From contig CAWUFC020000002.1 in assembly GCA_963921335.3 (NCBI GenBank), forward strand, positions 62,001-126,000: a stretch of 64,000 nucleotides of DNA, written 5' to 3'. The notes below the pieces were generated by a model, which was not told where the DNA came from, ran no database searches, and worked only from the letters and a program-made list of their open reading frames with translations. The position numbers were made by a program, and so were the translations under genes. Shown one piece after another: positions 7,533-14,569 of this stretch (positions are counted from its first letter, which is position 1; every line of letters starts with the position of its first letter). The DNA is from CAWUFC02 sp963921335. Its GTDB lineage: Bacteria > Pseudomonadota > Gammaproteobacteria > Pseudomonadales > Halieaceae.

Positions 7533-8170
7533 TGTCGGATCGGGGCAGATTCATCACCCTGGAAGGGGGCGAGGGTGTTGGCAAGTCAACTAACCTGGCC
7601 GTGATAGAGGACTGGCTGCAGCAGCAGCGAATCGACTATCTGGTAACCAGGGAACCCGGTGGCACTCCTTTCGCCGAGGAAGTGCGCGAGTTATTGCTGC
7701 AGCCCCGGGATGAGGAGCTAGCCTCAAACAGTGAATTGTTGTTGATGTTTGCGGCTCGCGCCCAGCACCTCGATCAAGTCATCGAGCCTGCTCTTGCGGC
7801 TGGCCGTTGGGTATTGTGTGACCGATTTACCGATGCCACCTACGCTTACCAGGGCGGCGGTCGCGGCTTGCCCATGGCAGATATCGCCACTCTCGAACAA
7901 CTTGTGCAAGGCCCTCTGCGGCCGGACCTTACCTTGCTGCTGGATGCGCCGGTAGAGGTGGGTATGGCGCGTGCCAGCAAGCGCGGCGAACTGGATCGAT
8001 TTGAGCAGGAGAAAGTCGTATTTTTTGAGAAGGTTCGGGAGACCTATCTGGCCCGCGCTCTGGCTGAACCGGATCGATTCAGGGTCATCGATAGTGACCG
8101 CAGTCCCGAGGACATTGCTAACGAAGTGTGCTCGGTTCTCGATCAACTGGTGGATTCCTGCGATGACTGA
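7532..8170 (+). CDS. tmk: Thymidylate kinase
   Basis: 212 residues. It phosphorylates dTMP to dTDP. The P-loop GGEGVGKST is at residues 12-20, followed by TREPGGTPFAEEVR; the DR motif and lid/dTMP region appear as CDRFTDATYAYQGGGR. The ATG at 7532 sits inside the mltG stop codon (TGATG). An earlier in-frame GTG at 7487 would add 15 residues inside mltG and is less likely. Its 3' end overlaps holB by eight bases. Confidence 0.95.
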   Translation: MSDRGRFITLEGGEGVGKSTNLAVIEDWLQQQRIDYLVTREPGGTPFAEEVRELLLQPRDEELASNSELLLMFAARAQHLDQVIEPALAAGRWVLCDRFTDATYAYQGGGRGLPMADIATLEQLVQGPLRPDLTLLLDAPVEVGMARASKRGELDRFEQEKVVFFEKVRETYLARALAEPDRFRVIDSDRSPEDIANEVCSVLDQLVDSCDD

Positions 8171-9122
8171 GGGTCAATGGCCACTGGCTGCATTGCCCTG
8201 GCAGCAGGCTGCTTGGGAACAACTTAATCACGCCCTGGCTGAAGATCGTTTCCCTCACGCACTGGTTTTGTCAGGAGATACCGGCATTGGCAAGTTGCAA
8301 TTGGCGCAGGCACTGGTGGCCTATCTACTCTGCCATCGCCCTGTCGCCGGCACCGCCTGCGGTGAATGCCACAGTTGCAATTTGCTGAAGGCGGGCAGCC
8401 ATGCCGACTTTCTTCTGCTGGCCCCAGAGGACAGCAGCCGCCTCATCAAGGTGGACCAGGTTCGTCAGGTTGGCGAGTTTTTGTCCAAGACGCCGGGGCT
8501 CGGCAAGCGTAAGTTGCTGCTGATGAGTCCCGCCGATGCTATGAACCCCAGTGCCGCCAACGCGCTGCTTAAAAACCTGGAAGAGCCCACCCCGGAGACT
8601 TACCTGATTCTGGTGACGGATCGTATCAGCAGATTGTTACCGACCATTCGCTCGCGATGTTTTGAACTGCCTCAGGCAACACCAAAGCGGGCCGACAGCC
8701 TGGCCTGGTTGAGCCAGACCGTTGGCCAGCAGGCACTGGCCGAAGAACTGCTGCAGTTGGCCAGTGACAAACCACTGCAGGCCCTGCACATTCTGGAGGC
8801 CGATGAGCTGGATCGCCAGAGAACACTGCAAGAGGGATTGAATGCCTTGCTGGATGGGCGCATCAACCCGCTGGAGTTTCCTCAGCTGGTATCAGACGAA
8901 TCGCTGGAAGCGGTTCTGGGCCTGTTTACCGAGCGACTCGAGCGCAGTATTCGTGATCGCGCCATCGATGGCGATCGTCAGTTGGGACCCTTGTTTGGAG
9001 CGCTTGATGACATGCAGGATCTGCGTTCAAGAGTCGTTGCAGGTGCCAATCCCAACCGTCAGCTCTGCATAGAATCAAGCGCTATGGCATTTGCGAAGGT
9101 ATTGGGTGGGGTGTCGCCATAA
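8163..9122 (+). CDS. holB: DNA polymerase III subunit delta'
   Basis: 319 residues from the ATG at 8163. It is part of the clamp-loader complex that opens the beta sliding clamp. A degenerate P-loop SGDTGIGKL, the zinc-binding cysteines in CHRPVAGTACGECHSC, and the NALLKNLEEPTP and LLPTIRSRC blocks are all typical of HolB. It overlaps tmk by eight bases, the standard tmk-holB arrangement. Longer in-frame readings into tmk are not supported. Confidence 0.94.
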   Translation: MTEGQWPLAALPWQQAAWEQLNHALAEDRFPHALVLSGDTGIGKLQLAQALVAYLLCHRPVAGTACGECHSCNLLKAGSHADFLLLAPEDSSRLIKVDQVRQVGEFLSKTPGLGKRKLLLMSPADAMNPSAANALLKNLEEPTPETYLILVTDRISRLLPTIRSRCFELPQATPKRADSLAWLSQTVGQQALAEELLQLASDKPLQALHILEADELDRQRTLQEGLNALLDGRINPLEFPQLVSDESLEAVLGLFTERLERSIRDRAIDGDRQLGPLFGALDDMQDLRSRVVAGANPNRQLCIESSAMAFAKVLGGVSP

Positions 9123-9162
9123 TGCTAGAATCGAAGAATGGCGCGAATGGAGGGCGTTGGTT

Positions 9163-9510
9163 ATGAGTCAGCAGGGAGGACGAAACGGTATTTTGTCCCT
9201 GACCATTAAGGACAAGGCGGTGCTGTATTCTGCCTATATGCCTTATCTGCGTCATGGCGGCCTGTTTGTGCCGACCAACAAACCCTACAACATCGGCGAC
9301 GAAGTGTTCATGCTGCTCAACCTGATGGACGAGCCCGACAAGATTCCCATCGCGGGCAAGGTTGTATGGGTAACGCCGAGAGGGGCCCAGGGCAATCGCA
9401 CAGCAGGCATCGGCGTACAATTTTCGGAGGAAGACGCCACCGCCAACGCCAAAATCGAAAATCACCTCGCAGGTTCACTCGACTCCGACCGCCCCACACA
9501 CACCATGTGA
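9163..9510 (+). CDS. pilZ: PilZ domain protein, type IV pilus PilZ type
   Basis: 115 residues from the ATG at 9163, the size and position (directly after holB) of Pseudomonas PilZ, which is needed for type IV pilus assembly. Motifs are GGLFVPTNKPYNIGDEVFML, KVVWVTPRGAQGNRTAGIG and QFSEED. The RxxxR motif that binds cyclic di-GMP in other PilZ proteins is missing at the N-terminus, as in the pilus-assembly type. So it is probably a protein-interaction module rather than a c-di-GMP receptor. A further upstream start would extend it into the holB tail and is not supported. Confidence 0.88.
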   Translation: MSQQGGRNGILSLTIKDKAVLYSAYMPYLRHGGLFVPTNKPYNIGDEVFMLLNLMDEPDKIPIAGKVVWVTPRGAQGNRTAGIGVQFSEEDATANAKIENHLAGSLDSDRPTHTM

Positions 9511-9552
9511 GACGTGCCGCCATTCGGCAGCCTGAACACAGAAAATGGACGC

Positions 9553-9580
9553 AAAAAAAATGGGCTCCAAGAGGAGCCCA
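9553..9580 (-). terminator. Perfect intrinsic terminator read on the minus strand
   Basis: TGGGCTCC (9561-9568) and GGAGCCCA (9573-9580) form a perfect eight-base-pair stem with a four-base loop. Eight A residues at 9553-9560 become a U8 tract only in minus-strand RNA. The plus strand has no T run after the stem. No minus-strand protein gene lies upstream, so it must end some other transcript. Confidence 0.8.
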
Positions 9581-9682
9581 ATAAGACCATTAGGAGTGAA
9601 ACATAAAGGAATTGCTTCCCTTTGGAGCACGCAGAATGCTCCAGCGGACACCCGTTTGAACTAGGGGATAGGTGCCCACGCT
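9553..9682 (-). ncRNA. Candidate structured small RNA ending at the minus-strand terminator
   Basis: Read on the minus strand, about 130 bases contain four consecutive hairpins: 9671-9677 with 9646-9652, 9637-9642 with 9624-9629 (perfect, seven-base loop), 9616-9623 with 9605-9611 (one bulge), and the terminator stem. The first pairs with a G-U wobble on the minus strand but has an A-C mismatch on the plus strand, favouring minus-strand RNA. No minus-strand open frame is convincing. A promoter is not clear: an AATACT-like -10 at 9691-9686 has only a poor -35. The boundaries are estimates. Confidence 0.45.
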
Positions 9683-9771
9683 ATTAGTATTGCCCAAAAA
9701 TGGTAATTTTCCACAAATAAATCCCCTGTTTTCAAACCTTTTGGTCATAACGCGGACGCTTTTAATAACAA

Positions 9772-10833
9772 ATGCCGAAACGCGACTCTAACAAAGCCAT
9801 GTATCTCTCCGGTATCGTTGAGGGCTTCTACGGCCGCCAGTGGAGTTGGGGCGAGCGCCGTGATATGGCTGATTACCTGGCGACACTCGGTGCAAATACC
9901 TACTTGTATTGCCCAAAGGGAGATGCGCATCTGCGCCGGCGCTGGCGGGAGGATTGGCCCGAGCCAGTCAAGCTCGAGCTGAGGGCGTTGGCGGAGCATG
10001 CGGCGGCGTTGGGGCTTGTATTTGGTGTAGGGCTGTCACCGCTGGAACTGTACAGAAGCTATGACAGCCAGGCTCGCGAACAACTAGAACGCCGTATCCA
10101 TTCGATCAATGAGCTTGGCGGGGGGCTGTTGGCGGTTCTGTTCGATGATATGCGAGGTGACTGGCCGGGGCTGGCGGAACAGCAGCTCCAGATCATGGCA
10201 GATGTACAGAGCTGGAGTGAAGCATCCCGCTTACTGCTGTGCCCGACTTACTACAGTTTTGATCCGAAGCTGGAGCAGGTATTTGGCCCCAGGCCGCAGC
10301 ACTACTGGCAGGAGCTAGGGGACGGCCTGGATGCTGGGGTAGATGTCTTTTGGACGGGGCCTCAGGTCTGCTCCCCGGCTGTGACGCGGGCTGATGCCCA
10401 GGTTGCTGCCCAGGAACTGGGTCGAAACGTGGTGCTTTGGGACAACTATCCGGTCAATGACGGCGCAAAAACCAGTGATTTTCTCCATTTGCGACCCCTT
10501 GCACAGCGGGATCAGGGCCTTTCTGCCGATTTGAGGGGGCATTTGCTTAATCCTATGAATCAGCCACTGCTGTCCCGTTCCGGGCTGTCGGGGCTAGCTG
10601 ATTTGATAGGTCGTGAGAGGCCGGATTTTGTTGATTTGTTCGGCGACGAGATGGCCGGCTTGTTGCTGCAGGATATACCGTTATTGCAGGATTTTGGGCG
10701 GTCAGGGCTCAGTGACGTGCAGCATCGCGAGTTGCTGAGTCGCTACGAAAATCTGGATCATCCCGCAGCCCGCGAATTGCTTGACTGGCTGGCGGGCGGC
10801 TACCAGTTTGACCCCGCCTGTTTGACCGATTAG
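9772..10833 (+). CDS. GH84-type beta-N-acetylglucosaminidase (O-GlcNAcase-like)
   Basis: 353 residues, the catalytic domain only. GH84 enzymes remove O- or N-linked N-acetylglucosamine by substrate-assisted catalysis with two adjacent aspartates. Here these are probably Asp125-Asp126 in VLFDDMRGD. GIVEGFYGRQWSW (residues 14-26), WTGPQVCS and WDNYPVND match blocks of human O-GlcNAcase. There is no signal peptide, so it should be cytoplasmic, unlike the secreted hyaluronidase-like clostridial members. It is inserted between pilZ and tRNA-Leu with its own spacer. The start at 9772 lacks a clear ribosome binding site; Met10 (9799) is an alternative. The physiological substrate is unknown; recycled peptidoglycan or chitin fragments, or glycosylated proteins, are possibilities. 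Confidence 0.85.
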   Translation: MPKRDSNKAMYLSGIVEGFYGRQWSWGERRDMADYLATLGANTYLYCPKGDAHLRRRWREDWPEPVKLELRALAEHAAALGLVFGVGLSPLELYRSYDSQAREQLERRIHSINELGGGLLAVLFDDMRGDWPGLAEQQLQIMADVQSWSEASRLLLCPTYYSFDPKLEQVFGPRPQHYWQELGDGLDAGVDVFWTGPQVCSPAVTRADAQVAAQELGRNVVLWDNYPVNDGAKTSDFLHLRPLAQRDQGLSADLRGHLLNPMNQPLLSRSGLSGLADLIGRERPDFVDLFGDEMAGLLLQDIPLLQDFGRSGLSDVQHRELLSRYENLDHPAARELLDWLAGGYQFDPACLTD

Positions 10834-10902
10834 GGCGGTTGCCAGCACTGGGGCTTTATGGCAGAATCGCGCCCCTTGTGGCGGCCCCACGGTCATAGAT
10901 TT

Positions 10903-10930
10903 TTGTCCGTAGATTTCGTTTCAATATCAT
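10903..10930 (+). promoter_or_regulatory. Probable promoter of the tRNA-Leu/tig transcript
   Basis: TTGTCC (10903-10908), 16 bases, TATCAT (10925-10930). The predicted start near 10937 is about 57 bases before the tRNA. The -10 box lies inside a nine-base inverted repeat, TTCAATATC (10920-10928) and GATATTGAA (10944-10952). Confidence 0.5.
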
Positions 10931-10992
10931 AGACTTAACGAAAGATATTGAAGCTGATTGCAGATAGAGTTTGAGAGGGCAGGCCAGGAATT

Positions 10993-11078
<86 letters not shown>

Positions 11079-11101
11079 GTTACTATCTCTGAGGATTAAT
11101 C

Positions 11102-12424
11102 ATGCAGGTTTTTATTGAGACGACGTCTGGATTGGAGCGTCGACTGACCGTTGGTGTACCCGCGGAACGGGTAGAAAACGAGGTCAACAGCCGCTTGCAG
11201 AAGTCGGCCCGTAATGTGCGTCTGGACGGTTTTCGTCCGGGTAAAGTGCCCATGAAAGTACTGAAGCAGCGCTTCGGCCCCGGCGTTCGCCAGGAGGTGG
11301 TGGGCGAGGTGATCAGCCAGTCGTTTTACGAAGCGGTAAACCAGGAGAACCTGCGCCCGGCTGGCCAGCCCAGTATCGAGCCCAAGACCATGGAAGAGGG
11401 CAAGGACCTGGAGTACATCGCCACCTTCGAAGTATTCCCTGAAATCGAACTGGCAGAGCTTGCCGATCTGGGCGTGGAAAAGCCCGCTGCTGAAGTCACC
11501 GACACCGATGTGGACGAGATGATTGAGGTGTTCCGCAAGCAGCAGGGCAGTCTAGAGTCTGTAGAGCGCGCCGCCCAGGATGGCGACACAGTCACCATCG
11601 ATTATGCTGGTACCCGCGATGGCGAAGCCTTTGATGGCGGCAGCGCCGAAGGCACTGATCTGGTGCTGGGTTCCGGTCGTATGATTCCAGGATTCGAATC
11701 GGGTATCGAAGGGATGAGCAAAGGCGAAGAAAAAGTCCTTGAGCTCAGTTTCCCTGAGGACTACCACAATGAAGACCTCAAGGGTGCGGCGGTAGAGTTC
11801 AAGATCACCCTGCAGGATGTTAAGGAACAGGTACTGGCCCCGCTGGATGACGAGTTGTTCGGCAAGTACGGCGTTGAAGAGGGTGGCGAAGAGAAATTCC
11901 GTGAGGAAATCGCCCAGAACATGAACCGTGAACTGAGCACGGCAGTGAAAAATCGCGTTAAGCAGCAAGTCATGGATGCGGTGTACGAAGCCCATAGCAA
12001 CCAGGACGTGCCGAAGGCGCTGATCGACAGCGAGATCAATGCAATGCGTGGACAGATGTTCCAGCAGTTTGGCGGTGCCGGCGCGGACAACCTCGACCTG
12101 GAGTCACTGCTGCCAGCAGACATGTTCCAAGAGCAGGCGGAGCGTCGTGTGAAGCTGGGCCTGATTCTGAACGAATTTATTAACTCCAATGAGTTGAAAG
12201 CGGACGCTGACCAGGTTCGCAGCACGATTGAAGAAATGGCTGCAACTTATCAGGAGCCGGAAGAAGTGGTGAACTGGTACTACTCAAATCAGGAACAGTT
12301 GCAGAGCATTGAGTCCATGGTTTTGGAGGATCAGGTGGTAGACAAACTGCTGGAAAATGCTACCGTCACCGAGCAGCAATGCACATATCAGGAAGCACTG
12401 AGCCAAGGGCGGGAGAACCAGTAA
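11102..12424 (+). CDS. tig: Trigger factor
   Basis: 440 residues, the normal length. A ribosome-bound chaperone with peptidyl-prolyl isomerase activity that meets nascent chains at the exit tunnel. The ribosome-binding signature is the GFRPGKVP loop at about residues 43-50. The FKBP-type domain lies roughly at 150-245 (TIDYAGTRDGEAFDGG, LGSGRMIPGFE), followed by the helical chaperone domain. It is the first gene of the tig-clpP-clpX block and its TAA ends two bases before the clpP ATG. Confidence 0.97.
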   Translation: MQVFIETTSGLERRLTVGVPAERVENEVNSRLQKSARNVRLDGFRPGKVPMKVLKQRFGPGVRQEVVGEVISQSFYEAVNQENLRPAGQPSIEPKTMEEGKDLEYIATFEVFPEIELAELADLGVEKPAAEVTDTDVDEMIEVFRKQQGSLESVERAAQDGDTVTIDYAGTRDGEAFDGGSAEGTDLVLGSGRMIPGFESGIEGMSKGEEKVLELSFPEDYHNEDLKGAAVEFKITLQDVKEQVLAPLDDELFGKYGVEEGGEEKFREEIAQNMNRELSTAVKNRVKQQVMDAVYEAHSNQDVPKALIDSEINAMRGQMFQQFGGAGADNLDLESLLPADMFQEQAERRVKLGLILNEFINSNELKADADQVRSTIEEMAATYQEPEEVVNWYYSNQEQLQSIESMVLEDQVVDKLLENATVTEQQCTYQEALSQGRENQ

Positions 12425-12426
12425 CG

Positions 12427-13068
12427 ATGACGCAGCAGTTTGGAGGCATGAACCACAACCAGATCGACAACCTGGGGCTGGTGCCCATGGTGGTTGAGCA
12501 GACCGCGAGAGGGGAGCGTTCTTACGATATCTATTCTCGCCTGCTGAAGGAGCGCCTGATCTTCATCGTTGGTCCGATTGAAGACAATATGGCGAACCTG
12601 ATTGTGGCCCAGCTGCTGTTTCTCGAGAGTGAAAACCCGGACAAAGATATACACGTCTATATCAACAGTCCGGGCGGTTCCGTGACTGCCGGACTGGCGA
12701 TCTATGACACCATGGAATTCATCAAGCCCGATGTGAGCACAACCTGCATCGGCCAGGCCGCCAGCATGGGTGCCTTTTTGCTGGCCGGTGGCACCAAGGG
12801 CAAGCGCTATTGTCTCCCCAATGCCCGCACCATGATTCACCAACCCAGCGGCGGCGCCCAGGGGCAGGCCACGGACATTGATATTCAGGCCAAGGAAATT
12901 CTGATTATTCGCGAGCGTCTCAATCAGCTGATGGCAGAAAATACTGGACAGGACCTGGCAACCATCGAGCGGGATACTGAAAGGGACAATTTCATGAATG
13001 CTCAGCAGAGTGCTGAGTACGGCCTGGTAGACGCTGTCATGGATAAACGCGTCCCGGCGAGCGAGTAA
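12427..13068 (+). CDS. clpP: ATP-dependent Clp protease proteolytic subunit
   Basis: 213 residues from the ATG at 12427. A serine protease that forms a double heptameric barrel and degrades substrates unfolded by ClpX or ClpA. The catalytic Ser is in GQAASMGA and the His in TMIHQPSGG; the Asp lies in the ERDTERDNFM region. The YINSPGGSV block that lines the active site is present. An upstream in-frame start would overlap tig by 46 bases and is not needed. clpX follows after 109 bases. Confidence 0.97.
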   Translation: MTQQFGGMNHNQIDNLGLVPMVVEQTARGERSYDIYSRLLKERLIFIVGPIEDNMANLIVAQLLFLESENPDKDIHVYINSPGGSVTAGLAIYDTMEFIKPDVSTTCIGQAASMGAFLLAGGTKGKRYCLPNARTMIHQPSGGAQGQATDIDIQAKEILIIRERLNQLMAENTGQDLATIERDTERDNFMNAQQSAEYGLVDAVMDKRVPASE

Positions 13069-13177
13069 TTGTAATACAGGCCCGGTGCACGCGTACAGGG
13101 CTTGCAAAGCGTGGCGAAAAGCCGCATCTTTAAAGCGCAGGCCAGCCGTGGGCTCCGGCGCAAAATAGGTAAGGTGA

Positions 13178-14467
13178 ATGACCGACGAAACAACGAATTC
13201 GGGTGATGATGGCGGTAAATTGCTGTACTGCTCGTTCTGCGGCAAAAGCCAGCACGAGGTACGCAAGCTGATCGCAGGACCGTCCGTTTTCATCTGTGAT
13301 GAGTGTGTTGATCTTTGCAACGACATCATCCGCGAGGAAGTGCAGGAAGCGACAGGCGAGTCCACCCAAGAGCGGCTGCCGGTACCTGAAGAAATCAAGG
13401 AAATTCTCAACGAGTACGTGATTGGCCAGCAACGGGCCAAAAAAGTACTGTCGGTCGCGGTATACAACCACTACAAGCGCCTGCGTTACGACAGCTGTCG
13501 TGCCGACGAGGTGGAGTTGGGCAAGAGCAACATCTTGCTGGTCGGCCCCACCGGCAGTGGTAAGACCCTGTTGGCGGAAACGCTGGCGCGGTTGCTTGAT
13601 GTGCCCTTCACTATTGCTGACGCTACCACGCTCACCGAAGCGGGTTATGTCGGTGAAGACGTCGAAAATATCATCCAGAAGTTACTGCAAAAGTGCGACT
13701 ACGATGTGGAGAAGGCTCAGGTGGGCATTGTCTACATTGACGAAATCGACAAGATTTCACGCAAGTCTGACAACCCATCAATCACTCGCGACGTATCAGG
13801 CGAGGGCGTTCAGCAGGCACTGCTGAAATTGATTGAAGGCACTGTCGCCTCAGTACCCCCGCAGGGTGGACGCAAGCACCCCCAGCAGGAGTTCCTGCAG
13901 GTTGATACCTCCAATATCCTGTTCATCTGTGGTGGTGCCTTTGCCGGTCTCGACAAGGTCATCCGCGATCGCTCTGACAAGGGCGGCATTGGCTTTGGGG
14001 CCGAAGTGAAGAGCAAGGACGACTCCAAGAACCTGGGTGAGGTTCTGAAAGATCTGGAGCCCGAAGATCTGGTGCGCTACGGCTTGATTCCGGAATTTGT
14101 CGGTCGCTTGCCTGTGATCGCCACTCTGGAAGAACTGGACGTTGAGGCGCTGGTTCAGATTCTCACCGAGCCGAAGAATTCTCTCACCAAGCAGTACGCC
14201 AAGCTGTTTGAAATGGAAGGTGTTGAAGTGGATTTCCGGGACGATGGCCTGCGCGCCATTGCAGAACGAGCCATGGAGCGCAAAACCGGTGCTCGGGGCT
14301 TGCGTTCTATCCTGGAAGCAGTGCTGCTGGACAGTATGTTCCACATTCCTTCACGCGACGATGTCAGTAAGGTGGTGGTTGATGAATCCGTGATTCGCGG
14401 TGATTCAGAGCCCCTGCTGGTATACCAGAACAACGAGGCGCCTAAGGCGGCGACCCCGGAAGAGTGA
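13178..14467 (+). CDS. clpX: ATP-dependent Clp protease ATP-binding subunit ClpX
   Basis: 429 residues. An AAA+ unfoldase that delivers tagged proteins to ClpP. The N-terminal zinc domain has Cys18, Cys21, Cys40 and Cys43. Walker A GPTGSGKT is near residue 124 and Walker B IVYIDEIDK near 185; sensor and pore-loop regions (GYVGEDVE, RKHPQQEF) are present. The start is the ATG at 13178 with AAGG just upstream. Genes are in the order tig-clpP-clpX-lon, standard for gammaproteobacteria. Confidence 0.97.
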   Translation: MTDETTNSGDDGGKLLYCSFCGKSQHEVRKLIAGPSVFICDECVDLCNDIIREEVQEATGESTQERLPVPEEIKEILNEYVIGQQRAKKVLSVAVYNHYKRLRYDSCRADEVELGKSNILLVGPTGSGKTLLAETLARLLDVPFTIADATTLTEAGYVGEDVENIIQKLLQKCDYDVEKAQVGIVYIDEIDKISRKSDNPSITRDVSGEGVQQALLKLIEGTVASVPPQGGRKHPQQEFLQVDTSNILFICGGAFAGLDKVIRDRSDKGGIGFGAEVKSKDDSKNLGEVLKDLEPEDLVRYGLIPEFVGRLPVIATLEELDVEALVQILTEPKNSLTKQYAKLFEMEGVEVDFRDDGLRAIAERAMERKTGARGLRSILEAVLLDSMFHIPSRDDVSKVVVDESVIRGDSEPLLVYQNNEAPKAATPEE

Positions 14468-14472
14468 TCTAG

Positions 14473-14493
14473 GGTCCGGCCACCGCGCGGGCC
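14473..14493 (+). terminator. Weak hairpin after clpX
   Basis: GGTCCG (14473-14478) can pair with CGGGCC (14488-14493) including one G-U, followed by a T-containing but interrupted tail. It could partly separate clpX from the lon promoter that starts about 20 bases later. Confidence 0.3.
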
Positions 14494-14510
14494 TTGTGCT
14501 TTGATCTGTA

Positions 14511-14540
14511 CTTGTAAAACGCAAGACTGACCCCCATATC
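14511..14540 (+). promoter_or_regulatory. Sigma32-like heat-shock promoter of lon
   Basis: CTTGTA at 14511-14516, 15 bases, then CCCCATAT from 14532. The E. coli sigma32 consensus is CTTGAA, 13-15 bases, CCCCAT(N)T. The predicted start near 14545 gives a leader of about 25 bases with GGAG before the lon ATG. lon is a classical sigma32 regulon member. Confidence 0.6.
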
Positions 14541-14569
14541 ACTGTGAAGTGATCACGCTGGAGATTGTT

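Noticed and set aside
9515..9529. Hairpin TGCCG/CGGCA just after pilZ as a terminator
   Set aside because: Five base pairs without a following T run; too weak to call.
12388..13467. A 359-codon minus-strand frame across clpP and the clpX start
   Set aside because: It spans two intact conserved genes and the spacer between them, with no recognisable motif or ribosome binding site.
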